Source: Microbacterium marinilacus (GTDB lineage Bacteria; Actinomycetota; Actinomycetes; Actinomycetales; Microbacteriaceae). Taken from it: a DNA stretch of 64,000 nucleotides. The stretch's first letter is position 1; every line of letters begins with the position of its first letter. The notes beneath the pieces were generated by a model. It was not told the origin of the DNA. It ran no database searches and was given only the letters and a program-made list of their open reading frames with translations. The position numbers and the translations under genes are program-made. The stretch spans positions 186,001 through 250,000 of the forward strand of contig NZ_JAIJZW010000004.1 in NCBI RefSeq assembly GCF_019753765.1. Direction: 5' to 3'. Below, piece after piece: positions 47,102 through 57,893 of the stretch.

Positions 47102-48400
47102 TCAGCGGGCGCCGCCGTCGCGGGGACGCCGCACCGCGGCACGGCGTCGCGCGACGTCCGTCGACCCGATCGAGCCGAGGATCAGCGCGGTCTGCAGGAT
47201 GAGCGCCTCGCGTGGCCCGGTCGCGTCCCAGCCGATCACATCGCTGACGCGCTTGAGCCGGTAGCGCACGGTGTTCGGATGCACGAAGAGCTCGCGTGCG
47301 GTCGCCTCGAGGGACCGCCCGTTGTCCAGATAGCTCCACAGCGTGGTCACGAGGTCGGTGGAGTGGGCCGCCAGGGGGCGATAGATGCGCTCGACGAGCG
47401 TCTGCTTCGCGACCGGGTCGCCGGCGAGCGCACGCTCGGGCAGCAGATCGTCGGCCTCCACGGGCCGCGGGGCGTGACGCCAGCCGCGCGCGACGGCGAA
47501 GCCTGCGAGCGCCGCCCGGGCGCTCTGGCTGGCGTCGACCAGCGCCGGAACCGTCGGGCCGAGCACGAGGTAGCCGTCTCCGAAGGCCGGCTCGAGCTGA
47601 CGCGCGATCTCGACGAAGGGCAGGCAGTCCGGGTCCGGCTCGTCGGCGTCGGCGGGCTGCGCGCGGCCGATGACGACCACGAGGCGTGAGCCCTGCACGC
47701 CGACGAGCACGTCCACCCCGAGCTTGCGGGAGGTGCGACGCACCTGATCGACGTCGAACTGCGCGGGCGCGGTGCCCACCAGCACGCACACCTCGCCGTG
47801 TCCGTGCCAGCCGAGGGCGGCGATGCGGCTCGGCAGCTCCTCGTCGGCCTCGCCCGTGAGGATCGAGTCGACGACGAGCGCCTCGAGGCGTGCGTCCCAC
47901 AGGCCGCGGGACTCCGCCGCGCGCGCGTAGACGTCCGCCGCGGTGAAGGCCACCTCACGCGAATAGAGCAGGATCGCCTCGCGCAGGTCCTCGCTCTTCG
48001 AGGCGACGCGCTCCTCGACGACCTCCACCGTGATCCGGATGAGCTGGAGCGTCTGCTGAAGGCTCACGCTGCGCAGCAGCTCGCGCGGAGCCGCGGCGAA
48101 GATGTCGGCCGCGATCCAGGGGGTGGACGTGGGGTCGTCGTACCACTGGATGAACGACGTGATGCCCGCCTGCGCGACGAGGCCGACGGCCGATCGTCGC
48201 GCAGGCGGCATGTCCGAGTACCACGACAGCGACTGCTCGAGGCGCGTCGTGGTGGCCGTGGCCAGGTCGCCGGAGATGCGTCGGAGCCACGCCAGCGTCG
48301 CGGCACGGTCCACCGTGCCGGCGTTGCTGAGCAGCCTCGAGTCGTCCTGATCCGAGGCTGCCGGCGTCGTGCCCCCCGACGCCGAGCTCTCCTGCGTCAC
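47102..48400 (-). CDS. fasR: PucR/CdaR-type regulator, FasR-like
   Basis: 432 residues. The C-terminal PucR helix-turn-helix is SYLDNGRSLEATARELFVHP followed by NTVRYRLKRVSDVIGWD. The middle is a GGDEF-like CdaR domain and the N-terminus is helical. In Streptomyces a protein of this architecture next to fabD, FasR, activates the fabD-fabH-acpP-fabF operon. Position and architecture here are the same, so I use the name by synteny. The GTG start at 48400 lies 9 nt inside the intergenic gap after aceE. Confidence 0.82.
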   Translation of the reverse strand: MTQESSASGGTTPAASDQDDSRLLSNAGTVDRAATLAWLRRISGDLATATTTRLEQSLSWYSDMPPARRSAVGLVAQAGITSFIQWYDDPTSTPWIAADIFAAAPRELLRSVSLQQTLQLIRITVEVVEERVASKSEDLREAILLYSREVAFTAADVYARAAESRGLWDARLEALVVDSILTGEADEELPSRIAALGWHGHGEVCVLVGTAPAQFDVDQVRRTSRKLGVDVLVGVQGSRLVVVIGRAQPADADEPDPDCLPFVEIARQLEPAFGDGYLVLGPTVPALVDASQSARAALAGFAVARGWRHAPRPVEADDLLPERALAGDPVAKQTLVERIYRPLAAHSTDLVTTLWSYLDNGRSLEATARELFVHPNTVRYRLKRVSDVIGWDATGPREALILQTALILGSIGSTDVARRRAAVRRPRDGGAR

Positions 48401-48408
48401 GCGGGAGC

Positions 48409-51135
<2,727 letters not shown>

Positions 51136-51264
51136 CGGAAGACCTTTCGTCGAGCTCGGCAGATCATGCCGCGCGAACGTGCCTGCGCGCGGGCACGTCG
51201 AATGGACGTGCACACGCGTGATCGCCCATCAGCCTAACCCCCTGAGGCAGGGCAGGATGGACGA

Positions 51265-52077
51265 GTGCCGTTCGTGAGCTCCCTGTTCCGCTATCCCGTG
51301 AAGGGCTTCACGCCTGAGAGCCGCGATGTGCTCACCGTGCAGGACGACGGCCGCGTCGCGGGGGACCGGGTGCTCGCCTTCCGCTTCGCGGACGCCGCCG
51401 AGCCGGAGGACCGCGACGGCCTCGACTACTGGCCGAAGAGCCGGGGGCTCGCGCTGATGGACTTCCCCTCGCTCGCTCGTCTGCGGCTGACGTACGACGA
51501 CGGCGCGCGACGTGTTCGGATCGCGCTGACCGGCCCCGTCGACGCTCCGGCGCCGATCGCAGACGAGGGGCTCGACCCGGACGGTCGCCGGCGCCTGGTC
51601 GAGGCCGTCACGGAGTACGTGCAGGGCACGGCGGACGCACGGCGGCTGCGCGCCGAGGGACGCCTGCCGCTCGCCCTCGTCGGAGACGGCGGGACGTCGC
51701 GCTTCCAGGACCGGCCGCGCGGCTTCGTCTCCCTGCACGGAAAGGCATCGGTCGCCGTGCTCGACGGGATCAGCGACGCCCCGGTCGACGACCGTCGGTT
51801 CCGGTCGAACATCGTCGTCGAGGGCCTGGCGCCGTGGGCCGAGCTCGGATGGACGGGACGCGTCGCCGTCGGGGACGTGCTGTTCGAGGTGCAGCAGCCG
51901 ATCGGGCGCTGCCTGGCGGTGCACGCGAACCCCGACACGGGGGAGCGGGACGCGCCCCTCCTGAAGACGCTCACGAAGGAGGTCGGGCAGGATCAGCCCA
52001 CCCTGGGGATCCTGCTGCTGCCGGTGGGCGGAGGCGGCGAGATCCGGGTGGGAGACGAGGTCCGACCCGCGCCGTGA
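51265..52077 (+). CDS. MOSC domain-containing protein
   Basis: 270 residues. An N-terminal beta-barrel (FRYPVKGFTPESRDVLTVQD) is followed by a MOSC domain with RSNIVVEGLAPWAELGWTGR and VQQPIGRCLAVHANPDTGER, which carries the conserved Cys that binds sulfur or molybdenum cofactor in this family. Relatives include YiiM/YcbX and Moco sulfurases; the substrate is unknown. GTG start, divergent from aceE. Confidence 0.92.
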   Translation: MPFVSSLFRYPVKGFTPESRDVLTVQDDGRVAGDRVLAFRFADAAEPEDRDGLDYWPKSRGLALMDFPSLARLRLTYDDGARRVRIALTGPVDAPAPIADEGLDPDGRRRLVEAVTEYVQGTADARRLRAEGRLPLALVGDGGTSRFQDRPRGFVSLHGKASVAVLDGISDAPVDDRRFRSNIVVEGLAPWAELGWTGRVAVGDVLFEVQQPIGRCLAVHANPDTGERDAPLLKTLTKEVGQDQPTLGILLLPVGGGGEIRVGDEVRPAP

Positions 52078-52169
52078 CGCCTGTGGGGGTCGCGGTCACG
52101 GAGCAGGTGCCTATGGTCGCGGCGAACCGGTCTTGACCCTGCCCCTGGGGCACGGGTGAGGCTCGTCGC

Positions 52170-52868
52170 ATGGACATCGCAGACAGCGCACCGCGCGCCG
52201 CGTCGCCCGCCGCTCGCCCCGGGTGGCCGGAGGTGATCGTCGGCGTCGTGGTGGCCATCACCCTGTACCTGCTGGGCGGGATCGTCGGCTACCTCGTCCC
52301 CGAAGACGGCCCCCTCTCGGCCGGACACGTCGCGTTCATCGAGTCGGCGGTCGCTCCTGCCGGGGGCTTCTTCGCCGCGATGGCCGTACGGATCCGCCGT
52401 CTCGGGCCGTTCGGATTCCACCGGGTCCGCGCCGTCTGGGTGCTCGCGGGCGTGGGGGCCGGTGTCGCGTGCTTCTTCCTCAGCTGGCCCGTGTCGTGGC
52501 TTCTCGATCCGCTGTTCCCCGGCTCGGACTCCGTCCAGCAGGCCTACCGGGACGCGACCCAGCTGAGTCTGCTGTCGCTCGCCGTCACGGTCTTCCTCGG
52601 GGGAGTCCTGACTCCGATCGGTGAGGAGCTGCTGTTCCGGGGTCTCATCGCCAACTTCCTCTTCCGGTGGGGCCCCTGGGTGGGAGTCCTCTCGAGCGCG
52701 GCGATCTTCGCCGTCGCCCACGGCGTCAACGCAGTGATGCCCGTCGCGTTCGTGGTCGGCGTCGCGACCGGCGTCCTCTTGCGCGCGTCAGGATCCATCT
52801 GGCCCGCGATGATCGTGCACATCGTGTACAACTCGGCGGGGTTGGTCTATCACGGGATCGCGAGCTGA
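52170..52868 (+). CDS. CPBP family intramembrane glutamic endopeptidase
   Basis: 232 residues with about six membrane segments. The CPBP/Abi motifs are present: GVLTPIGEELLFRGLIANFL (EExxxR, Glu pair near 152), IFAVAHGVNAVMPVAFVVGV (FxxxH-like) and MIVHIVYNSAGLVYHG (HxxxN). Members cleave membrane substrates, as Rce1 does, or give bacteriocin immunity. It is followed 14 nt later by a MerR regulator and then a second CPBP gene. Confidence 0.92.
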   Translation: MDIADSAPRAASPAARPGWPEVIVGVVVAITLYLLGGIVGYLVPEDGPLSAGHVAFIESAVAPAGGFFAAMAVRIRRLGPFGFHRVRAVWVLAGVGAGVACFFLSWPVSWLLDPLFPGSDSVQQAYRDATQLSLLSLAVTVFLGGVLTPIGEELLFRGLIANFLFRWGPWVGVLSSAAIFAVAHGVNAVMPVAFVVGVATGVLLRASGSIWPAMIVHIVYNSAGLVYHGIAS

Positions 52869-52881
52869 GAGGAGCGGCACA

Positions 52882-53607
52882 GTGGCCTGGAGCACCAGAC
52901 AGCTGGCGGAACTGGCGGGGACGACTGTCAAGGCCGTCCGCCACTACCACGAGATCGGGCTCCTCGAGATGCCCGAGCGGGCAGCCAACGGGTACAAGCA
53001 GTACACGACCTCGCACCTCGTCCGCCTGCTCCACATCGCCCGATTGAAGGATCTCGGCATTCCTCTGAGCGAGATCGCCGCGATCGACGACACCGGTCAC
53101 GACCTCCAAGACGCCATACGCGTCATCGACGAGGAGCTCTCACAGACCATCAGCCGTCTCCAGCGCGTGCGTGCGGAGCTCGCCGTGCTCGGGGCCAACC
53201 GTGCTCCTCTCACCACCCCGTCGCCCTTCGAACCGGTCGCCGGAGCGCTCTCGGAGCGCGACCGATCCCTTCTCACCGTCTATTCGCACGTCCTGCAGAG
53301 CGACGCTCTGGACGACCTGAGGCAGCTCATGGCCGAGCAGGGAGAAGAGGCAGACGCGTTCGATCTGCTCCCCGAGGACGCCGACGGCGAGGCGATCGAC
53401 GCGGTGGCGGAGCACCTCGCCGTCACGATCCGGCAGCAGCAGGCCCGCTTCCCTCGGATGGTCGACATCACCGAATCGTCTGCGCTCGGCGCGCGGAGAA
53501 CCGCCGACGTGATCGTCGCCGCCGTGGGGGAGCTGTACAACGAGGCGCAGCTCAGGGCCCTGGCGAAAGCCCACCAGATCATCATCCGGGAGCGACAAGA
53601 GCGCTAG
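52882..53607 (+). CDS. MerR family transcriptional regulator
   Basis: 241 residues, longer than classical MerR. The HTH is STRQLAELAGTTVKAVRHYH followed by EIGLLEMPERAANGYKQYT. The C-terminal 130 residues form an effector domain (about 110-235) that is not metal-type and has no Cys. It starts with GTG, 14 nt after the CPBP gene, and probably forms one operon with it. The candidates for regulation are the two flanking CPBP genes. Confidence 0.92.
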   Translation: MAWSTRQLAELAGTTVKAVRHYHEIGLLEMPERAANGYKQYTTSHLVRLLHIARLKDLGIPLSEIAAIDDTGHDLQDAIRVIDEELSQTISRLQRVRAELAVLGANRAPLTTPSPFEPVAGALSERDRSLLTVYSHVLQSDALDDLRQLMAEQGEEADAFDLLPEDADGEAIDAVAEHLAVTIRQQQARFPRMVDITESSALGARRTADVIVAAVGELYNEAQLRALAKAHQIIIRERQER

Positions 53608-53619
53608 CGATCCCTGTCG

Positions 53620-53655
53620 ATCGACCCGACCACATCGACCCGACCACATCGACCC
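53620..53655. repeat. 14-bp tandem repeat between merR and the second CPBP gene
   Basis: ATCGACCCGACCAC occurs at 53620-53633 and 53634-53647, and a third partial copy (ATCGACCC) runs to 53655. It lies directly upstream of the RBS of the next gene, so it could be a repeated operator or a replication-slippage product. Confidence 0.85.
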
Positions 53656-53674
53656 CCACGAGGGAAGAGGAGAC

Positions 53675-54677
53675 ATGACGCACAACACGCTCGGTGCGGG
53701 ACCGTCCACGAGCTCCTCGACGAAGAGCTCGTTCGCCGCGCGTCCGACCCCACCCGGAGCGGAGTATCAGCAGGTCCTCGCGAGCGACAGGCGCCGCATC
53801 GGTCGGGGGGATCCTCGCGATCGCTCTGCTCATCGGAGGAATGTTCGGTCTCACGTTCGGAGCGGTGCAGATCGCGTTCCGCATCGATGGCGCGCTGGAT
53901 CTCAGCGGCTACACCGCGAGCATCCACGTCGCGGCGATGCTGCCGATCGCGATGCTGATCCCCTGGAGCATGCTGATCCAACGATGGCTGTACGGCGTGC
54001 GGGCCGCCTCGCTGACCTCCGTCTCGAACGTGTTGCGCACCGCCGTCGTCGGGAGGGCGATGCTGGTCGTCGTCCCGCTCTGGGCGGTCAATCTCGTCGT
54101 CTCCACCCTGGTGCTGGGAACCACGGCGACCACGTGGTCGACCGTCGGCCTCGCCTCGGTCTTCCTGGTCACCCTTCTCCTGACGCCGTTGCAGGCCGCG
54201 GGAGAGGAGTACGGGTTCCGCGGCCTGGTTTTCCGCGTCGCCGCGAGCTGGGCGCGAGGCCCGCGCACCGCATTGCTGCTCGGCATCGCGGTGTCCAGCG
54301 TCCTCTTCGCCGTGGTGCACTTCTCCACCGACCCCTGGGTGAACCTCTACTACGTGGTCTTCGCGTCCACCCTCGCGATCATCACCTGGAGGAGCGGCGG
54401 ACTCGAGATCGGCATCGTCGTCCACGCGGTGAACAACACGATCGGCTTCCTCGTCCTGCTCGTCCTGCACGCGGACTTCACCGCAGCCCACGATCGTTCC
54501 GACGGGGCCGGATCGGTCATCATGCTCCTCCCCATCGCCTTGCACATCGCTCTCACCGTGTGGGTCTGGTGGCAGACCCGCAGCTCGGGGCCGGTGCTCA
54601 CCCCACCCCGCGGAGAGGGCGACGGGGCGCCGTCGGCGTCGTCGGCCGTCGCGACCTGCGTCCGGGCTGCCGGTTGA
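53675..54677 (+). pseudogene. CPBP family intramembrane protease, frameshifted in a G6 run
   Basis: The start is ATG 53675 with a strong RBS (AAGAGGAG), opening MTHNTLGAGPSTSSSTKSSF and continuing to RRRIGRG. At GGGGGG (53805-53810) the coding sense jumps to another frame: from 53811 on, ILAIALLIGGMFGLTFGAVQ and about seven membrane helices follow to 54677. One G fewer would join both parts into about 333 residues. The CPBP motifs are intact after the shift: QAAGEEYGFRGLVFR (EExxxR), FAVVHFSTDP and VHAVNNTIGF. So the gene is either broken, phase-variable, or a sequencing slip. It follows the MerR regulator. Confidence 0.85.
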
Positions 54678-54700
54678 GGGGCGGCTACGAGATCGCCGCC

Positions 54701-54706
54701 TAGACT
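54701..54706 (+). promoter_or_regulatory. -10 box of tRNA-Val
   Basis: TAGACT, 9 nt before the tRNA; transcription would begin almost at the mature 5' end. Confidence 0.55.
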
Positions 54707-54714
54707 CGTCGCAG

Positions 54715-54787
54715 GGGCCTTTAGCTCAGCTGGTAGAGCGCCACGTTTACACCGTGGATGTCGTCGGTTCGATCCCGGCAGGGCCCA
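54715..54787 (+). tRNA. tRNA-Val (anticodon TAC)
   Basis: 73 nt. Acceptor GGGCCTT pairs with AGGGCCC (one T-G), D arm AGCTCAGCTGGTAGAGC, anticodon stem CCACG/CGTGG around TTTACAC, T arm with GGTTCGATCC. Discriminator A. CCA is not encoded. Confidence 0.95.
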
Positions 54788-54829
54788 CAGGACCGTCTTC
54801 CGTCTCGCCTGACGTGGTCGGGGGGAGAG

Positions 54830-55033
54830 TCAGCTCTTCTCCTCGCGGCGCTTCCTCTTGTTGAAGATCATGATGCCGTTGGATACGGCGATCAGCGCCA
54901 TTGCGAGGGCGCTGAACCAGAGGCCGGGGCCAACGACGTTCAGAAGGATGAGCACCACGATCGCCGTGCATGTCCCTGCGGTGATGATGAGAGCAATCCA
55001 CGGGAAGGTGAGACGCGGTTCGCTGCTGGACAT
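54830..55033 (-). CDS. Small two-span membrane protein
   Basis: 67 residues. MSSSEPRLTFPWIALIITAG begins the first membrane helix, followed by FSALAMALIAVSNGIMIF and a basic tail NKRKRREEKS. It converges toward tRNA-Val. Function unknown. The ATG at 55033 gives two balanced helices. Confidence 0.7.
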   Translation of the reverse strand: MSSSEPRLTFPWIALIITAGTCTAIVVLILLNVVGPGLWFSALAMALIAVSNGIMIFNKRKRREEKS

Positions 55034-55230
55034 CCGTTCACGATGCCATCTCGCTCGGGTGATGTCGAGGCACCTTCCGGCGCCCGCGCCGGAGCAGCGA
55101 CGCTTCAGCCCCGCCGAAGACGACCGTTTCTGGCGAGCAGCTATCGGTTGTCGTTCCAAATACTCGCTGCATGGGTGGAGTCTGCGCGCGTGTGAATATG
55201 AGCGCACTGACCAAAACCTAGTCTGACGGC

Positions 55231-55560
55231 ATGCGTAAGAGAATTGCTCTTGCTGTGCTCGTCAGCGTGCTCTCCGCTGGCGCGCTGGCAGGTTGTACCG
55301 TAAGTGCCAGCTCGAACCTGACCGTTCCCGGTTCCGATATCTCCGACTCCGCTGCCGGCGCGCTCGAGGAGCAGATCGGCATTCGACCCGAAATGGACTG
55401 CGGTGATGACCAGGTCGACTTGGTCGATGGCACGGTCGTCGATTGCGTTCTGACGGATCCGAGCACGGGCTCCACCTTCGACGCCCCTGTGACCATCAGC
55501 GGCGTCGACGGATCCGAGTACCGGGTCTCCGTCGAGGTGGCGGACACACCGCGCGAGTGA
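55231..55560 (+). CDS. DUF4333-like lipoprotein
   Basis: 109 residues. The signal peptide MRKRIALAVLVSVLSAGALA has lipobox LAGCTV. The mature part has EMDCGDDQVDLVDGTVVDCV with two Cys spaced as in DUF4333 (a small alpha/beta domain with one disulfide). Codons such as AGA, TTG and CTT are more AT-rich than in neighbours. TAGTCT (55219-55224) ends 7 nt before the ATG. Function unknown. Confidence 0.85.
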   Translation: MRKRIALAVLVSVLSAGALAGCTVSASSNLTVPGSDISDSAAGALEEQIGIRPEMDCGDDQVDLVDGTVVDCVLTDPSTGSTFDAPVTISGVDGSEYRVSVEVADTPRE

Positions 55561-55692
55561 TTCAGGCTCGCTCCCATTCACCACGCGCACGACGAGAACG
55601 TCGGATATTCATCCACGCATCGTTCTCGAGACGCGGTGGGTTGCAAAGGGAGTCCACGAGTCGGCGTGTTCCGACTTTTTCGGAGCGGTCGC

Positions 55693-55932
55693 ATGACCCC
55701 GAAGCGGCTGCCGATCGCTCCCTTTCTGCCGCTGGCGTTCGGGGCCGCACTTATCGCGTTCGGCGTCGTCGCCCTTCTCGCCGGCGCCTGGGGCGGGTAC
55801 GGACGGGGCGGCGGGGCCGTGCTCTTCGTGATGACGATCGGGGTCGTTCTCACGGTCGTGGGTGCAGTGTCGTGGTCGCCGTGGTTCCGGTACCGGAGAA
55901 GCACGGCCCCGCAGCAGAGGCGGGGCCCTTGA
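55693..55932 (+). CDS. Small two-span membrane protein
   Basis: 79 residues. MTPKRLPIAPFLPLAFGAAL begins the first helix, a Gly-rich turn (GGYGRGGG) follows, and VLFVMTIGVVLTVVGAVSWS is the second helix; the tail is basic. There is no clear RBS. A terminator stem overlaps its last codons. Function unknown. Confidence 0.55.
   Translation: MTPKRLPIAPFLPLAFGAALIAFGVVALLAGAWGGYGRGGGAVLFVMTIGVVLTVVGAVSWSPWFRYRRSTAPQQRRGP
55905..55927. terminator. Bidirectional terminator hairpin overlapping a gene end
   Basis: GGCCCCGC (55905-55912) and GCGGGGCC (55920-55927) form a perfect 8-bp stem with a 7-nt loop, followed by CTTGAG. It sits between convergent genes and overlaps the last codons of the small membrane gene. 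Confidence 0.55.
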
Positions 55933-55951
55933 GACCGTCTTCCGACTCGCT

Positions 55952-56533
55952 TTAGACGGCGTCGTGCGCCGCTCGGGCGAGGGCGGTGGCCTGGCGGACG
56001 AGCTGTCGACGTCGCTGGGAGTCGTCGGCGGGCGTGGTCAGCACCACACCGGCGAGGTGGGAGAGGGTCCACCAGCCGGCGGCGAGCGTGACGATCGACA
56101 GCAGCAGATGCTCCGCGCCGTGCTGGTCGACGCCGGGCAGCGCGTCCCGGATCGAGGAGGCGCGGCGCGCGCACAGATTCGCCCGCTCGGCCGTCGAGGC
56201 GGGGTGCTCGAGCTCCAGGCTCTCCCAGGCCAGCAGGCGCGCGGGGGTGGCGTCGGCCTGGAAGCGGTCGAACAGGGCGCCGGCGAAGTCCCCCATGGCC
56301 TCCGCTCCGCCGCCGCGGACGTCGGCTCCCTCGAGGAGGGAGTCGAGCTGATCGGTGAGCACCGCGAGGTAGAACGCGTGCTTGTTGCCGAAGTACTGGT
56401 AGACGCGCTCCTTGTTGACTCCCGCCTCACGCCCGATCACGTCCATCCGCGCACCCGCGAAGCCGTGGGCCGCGAACTGCTGGGCCCCCGCTGCGAGCAG
56501 CTTCCGTCGTGTGCCCTCCGTGTCCCACGCCAT
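55952..56533 (-). CDS. TetR family transcriptional regulator
   Basis: 193 residues. The N-terminal HTH is TRRKLLAAGAQQFAAHGFAG, ARMDVIGREAGVNKERVYQYF, GNKHAFYLAVL. The C-terminal ligand-binding domain is helical. It is divergent from a two-gene unit (membrane protein and dehydrogenase-like protein) across a gap with two palindromes, and is the likely repressor of that unit. Inducer unknown. Confidence 0.93.
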   Translation of the reverse strand: MAWDTEGTRRKLLAAGAQQFAAHGFAGARMDVIGREAGVNKERVYQYFGNKHAFYLAVLTDQLDSLLEGADVRGGGAEAMGDFAGALFDRFQADATPARLLAWESLELEHPASTAERANLCARRASSIRDALPGVDQHGAEHLLLSIVTLAAGWWTLSHLAGVVLTTPADDSQRRRQLVRQATALARAAHDAV

Positions 56534-56547
56534 GGGGCGAGCCTAGC

Positions 56548-56575
56548 GGATCTCCAACCATCAGGTTGGAGATCC
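56548..56575. promoter_or_regulatory. TetR operator-like palindrome
   Basis: GGATCTCCAACC (56548-56559), 4-nt spacer, GGTTGGAGATCC (56564-56575): perfect 12-bp arms directly in front of the tetR start. Confidence 0.82.
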
Positions 56576-56598
56576 GTGCGAAACCTGCTTGTGGTGTG

Positions 56599-56614
56599 CC
56601 AAACAAACGTTTGG
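56599..56614. promoter_or_regulatory. Second palindrome near the divergent start
   Basis: CCAAAC-AAAC-GTTTGG has 6-bp arms. It overlaps the RBS region of the next gene and contains the half-site CCAAAC related to CCAACC of the first palindrome. Confidence 0.6.
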
Positions 56615-56622
56615 AGATTGAA

Positions 56623-56859
56623 GTGGTCATGGTCCCGGTTCTTCCTCGCATCGTCATCACCTGGCTGGCGATCTTCCCGCTCGTCGTCGTGTGCCGTCTG
56701 CTCGTGACGCCGCTCCTGCCGGGGTGGCCGGACCTCGCCCAGACGGCGATCGTGATGGCGGTGGTCGTGCCCGTCGCCGTGCTCTGGGCGGTGCCGCTGC
56801 TCACCCGCGGATACGTTCGGCTCACCCGCGCCTCGGTGGGGAAGGGAGGGGCGAAGTGA
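56623..56859 (+). CDS. Small two-span membrane protein
   Basis: 78 residues. VLPRIVITWLAIFPLVVVCR is the first helix and IVMAVVVPVAVLWAVPLLTR the second; the tail is basic. I use GTG 56623, 6 nt after TTGGAG; ATG 56629 is possible. Its stop overlaps the next start (GTGA), so the two are coupled. The length and layout resemble the small membrane partners often encoded with TetR-controlled genes. Confidence 0.75.
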   Translation: MVMVPVLPRIVITWLAIFPLVVVCRLLVTPLLPGWPDLAQTAIVMAVVVPVAVLWAVPLLTRGYVRLTRASVGKGGAK

Positions 56860-57788
56860 GGGCACTGGTGCTCGGCGCGCGCGGCGCGGTCGGTCGGGTC
56901 GTCGTCTCCGACCTGCGTGCCGGCGGCCACTCCGTCACCCCGGCGGGGCGCACGCCGTCCACAGGCTCGGTGCGGATCGACCTGACCGCAAGTGACGGCG
57001 GCGACGCGCTGAGAGCCGCAGCGGTCGGTCACGACGTCGTCGTGAACGCCAGCGGTGTCGAGGACCCAAGGATCGCGGCGGCGCTCGGCGGAGCGACGCT
57101 GGTCGAGATCTCGGCCACTGCGGGCTATCTCGATGCGCTGGCCCGCGCGGCACCGGCGGGCAGCCGCATGGTGCTCGGGGCGGGTCTCGTGCCGGGGCTG
57201 AGCACGATCATCCTCGCCGCGCTCGACGCCGGGGCGGGCGACGAGCTCGACCTCGGAGTCGTCCTCGGCGGCGGCGAGGATCACGGCGCGGCCGCGGTCG
57301 CGTGGACCGCCGGGCTCGCCGGTCGCGCGCTCCACGACCCGCCGGAAGGGCGCCGCGTGCTCAACTTCCGCGAGAGCCGGGAGCTCCCGACGACGGCAGG
57401 CCGGCGTCGCCTCCTTCGTGCCGACTTCCCGGATCATCTGCTGCTGGGTCGAGGCGGCGGGTTCGCTGTGCGCAGCTACCTCGGCACGGACAGCCGTCTC
57501 ACCACGGCGGCCCTCGCGGCCGTCGGCTTCCTGCCCGCCCTGCGCCGAGCGGTCGCGTACGCCCCGCACGTCGGGGGCAGCGGGTGGTCGATCTCCGCCG
57601 TCGACCGGCGGACCGGAAGAGGACTGATCGCTCACGGCGACGGGCAGTCCCTGAGCACCGGGATCCTCACCTCGCGCATGGCCGCGGCCGCCGCGGCGGG
57701 CGGCCGGACAGGCGTGGTCACCGCGGCAGACGTCCTCTCGCTCGACGATCTGCGGCGGGTGCCGGGGGTCCGCATCGCGCTGGTCTGA
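56856..57788 (+). CDS. Saccharopine dehydrogenase-like NAD(P)-binding protein
   Basis: 310 residues. The N-terminal Rossmann motif is ALVLGARGAVGRVVVSDLRA (GxxGxxG), with HDVVVNASGVEDPRIAAAL and MVLGAGLVPGLSTIILAAL. It resembles saccharopine reductase-like proteins; the substrate is unknown. GTG start overlapping the membrane gene before it. A strong terminator follows. Confidence 0.88.
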   Translation: MRALVLGARGAVGRVVVSDLRAGGHSVTPAGRTPSTGSVRIDLTASDGGDALRAAAVGHDVVVNASGVEDPRIAAALGGATLVEISATAGYLDALARAAPAGSRMVLGAGLVPGLSTIILAALDAGAGDELDLGVVLGGGEDHGAAAVAWTAGLAGRALHDPPEGRRVLNFRESRELPTTAGRRRLLRADFPDHLLLGRGGGFAVRSYLGTDSRLTTAALAAVGFLPALRRAVAYAPHVGGSGWSISAVDRRTGRGLIAHGDGQSLSTGILTSRMAAAAAAGGRTGVVTAADVLSLDDLRRVPGVRIALV

Positions 57789-57833
57789 CCGCGCTGTCCC
57801 GCCCGGATCGGCGGGCTCGGGCGCATCGACGGC

Positions 57834-57865
57834 CTTTGGCCGGCACCGTGCGGTGCCGGCCAAAG
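57834..57865. terminator. Strong terminator after the dehydrogenase-like gene
   Basis: CTTTGGCCGGCACC (57834-57847), loop GTGC, GGTGCCGGCCAAAG (57852-57865): perfect 14-bp stem, between convergent genes; serves both directions. Confidence 0.85.
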
Positions 57866-57893
57866 CCAGAACGTCAGAGACGGCCTCGTCGGA

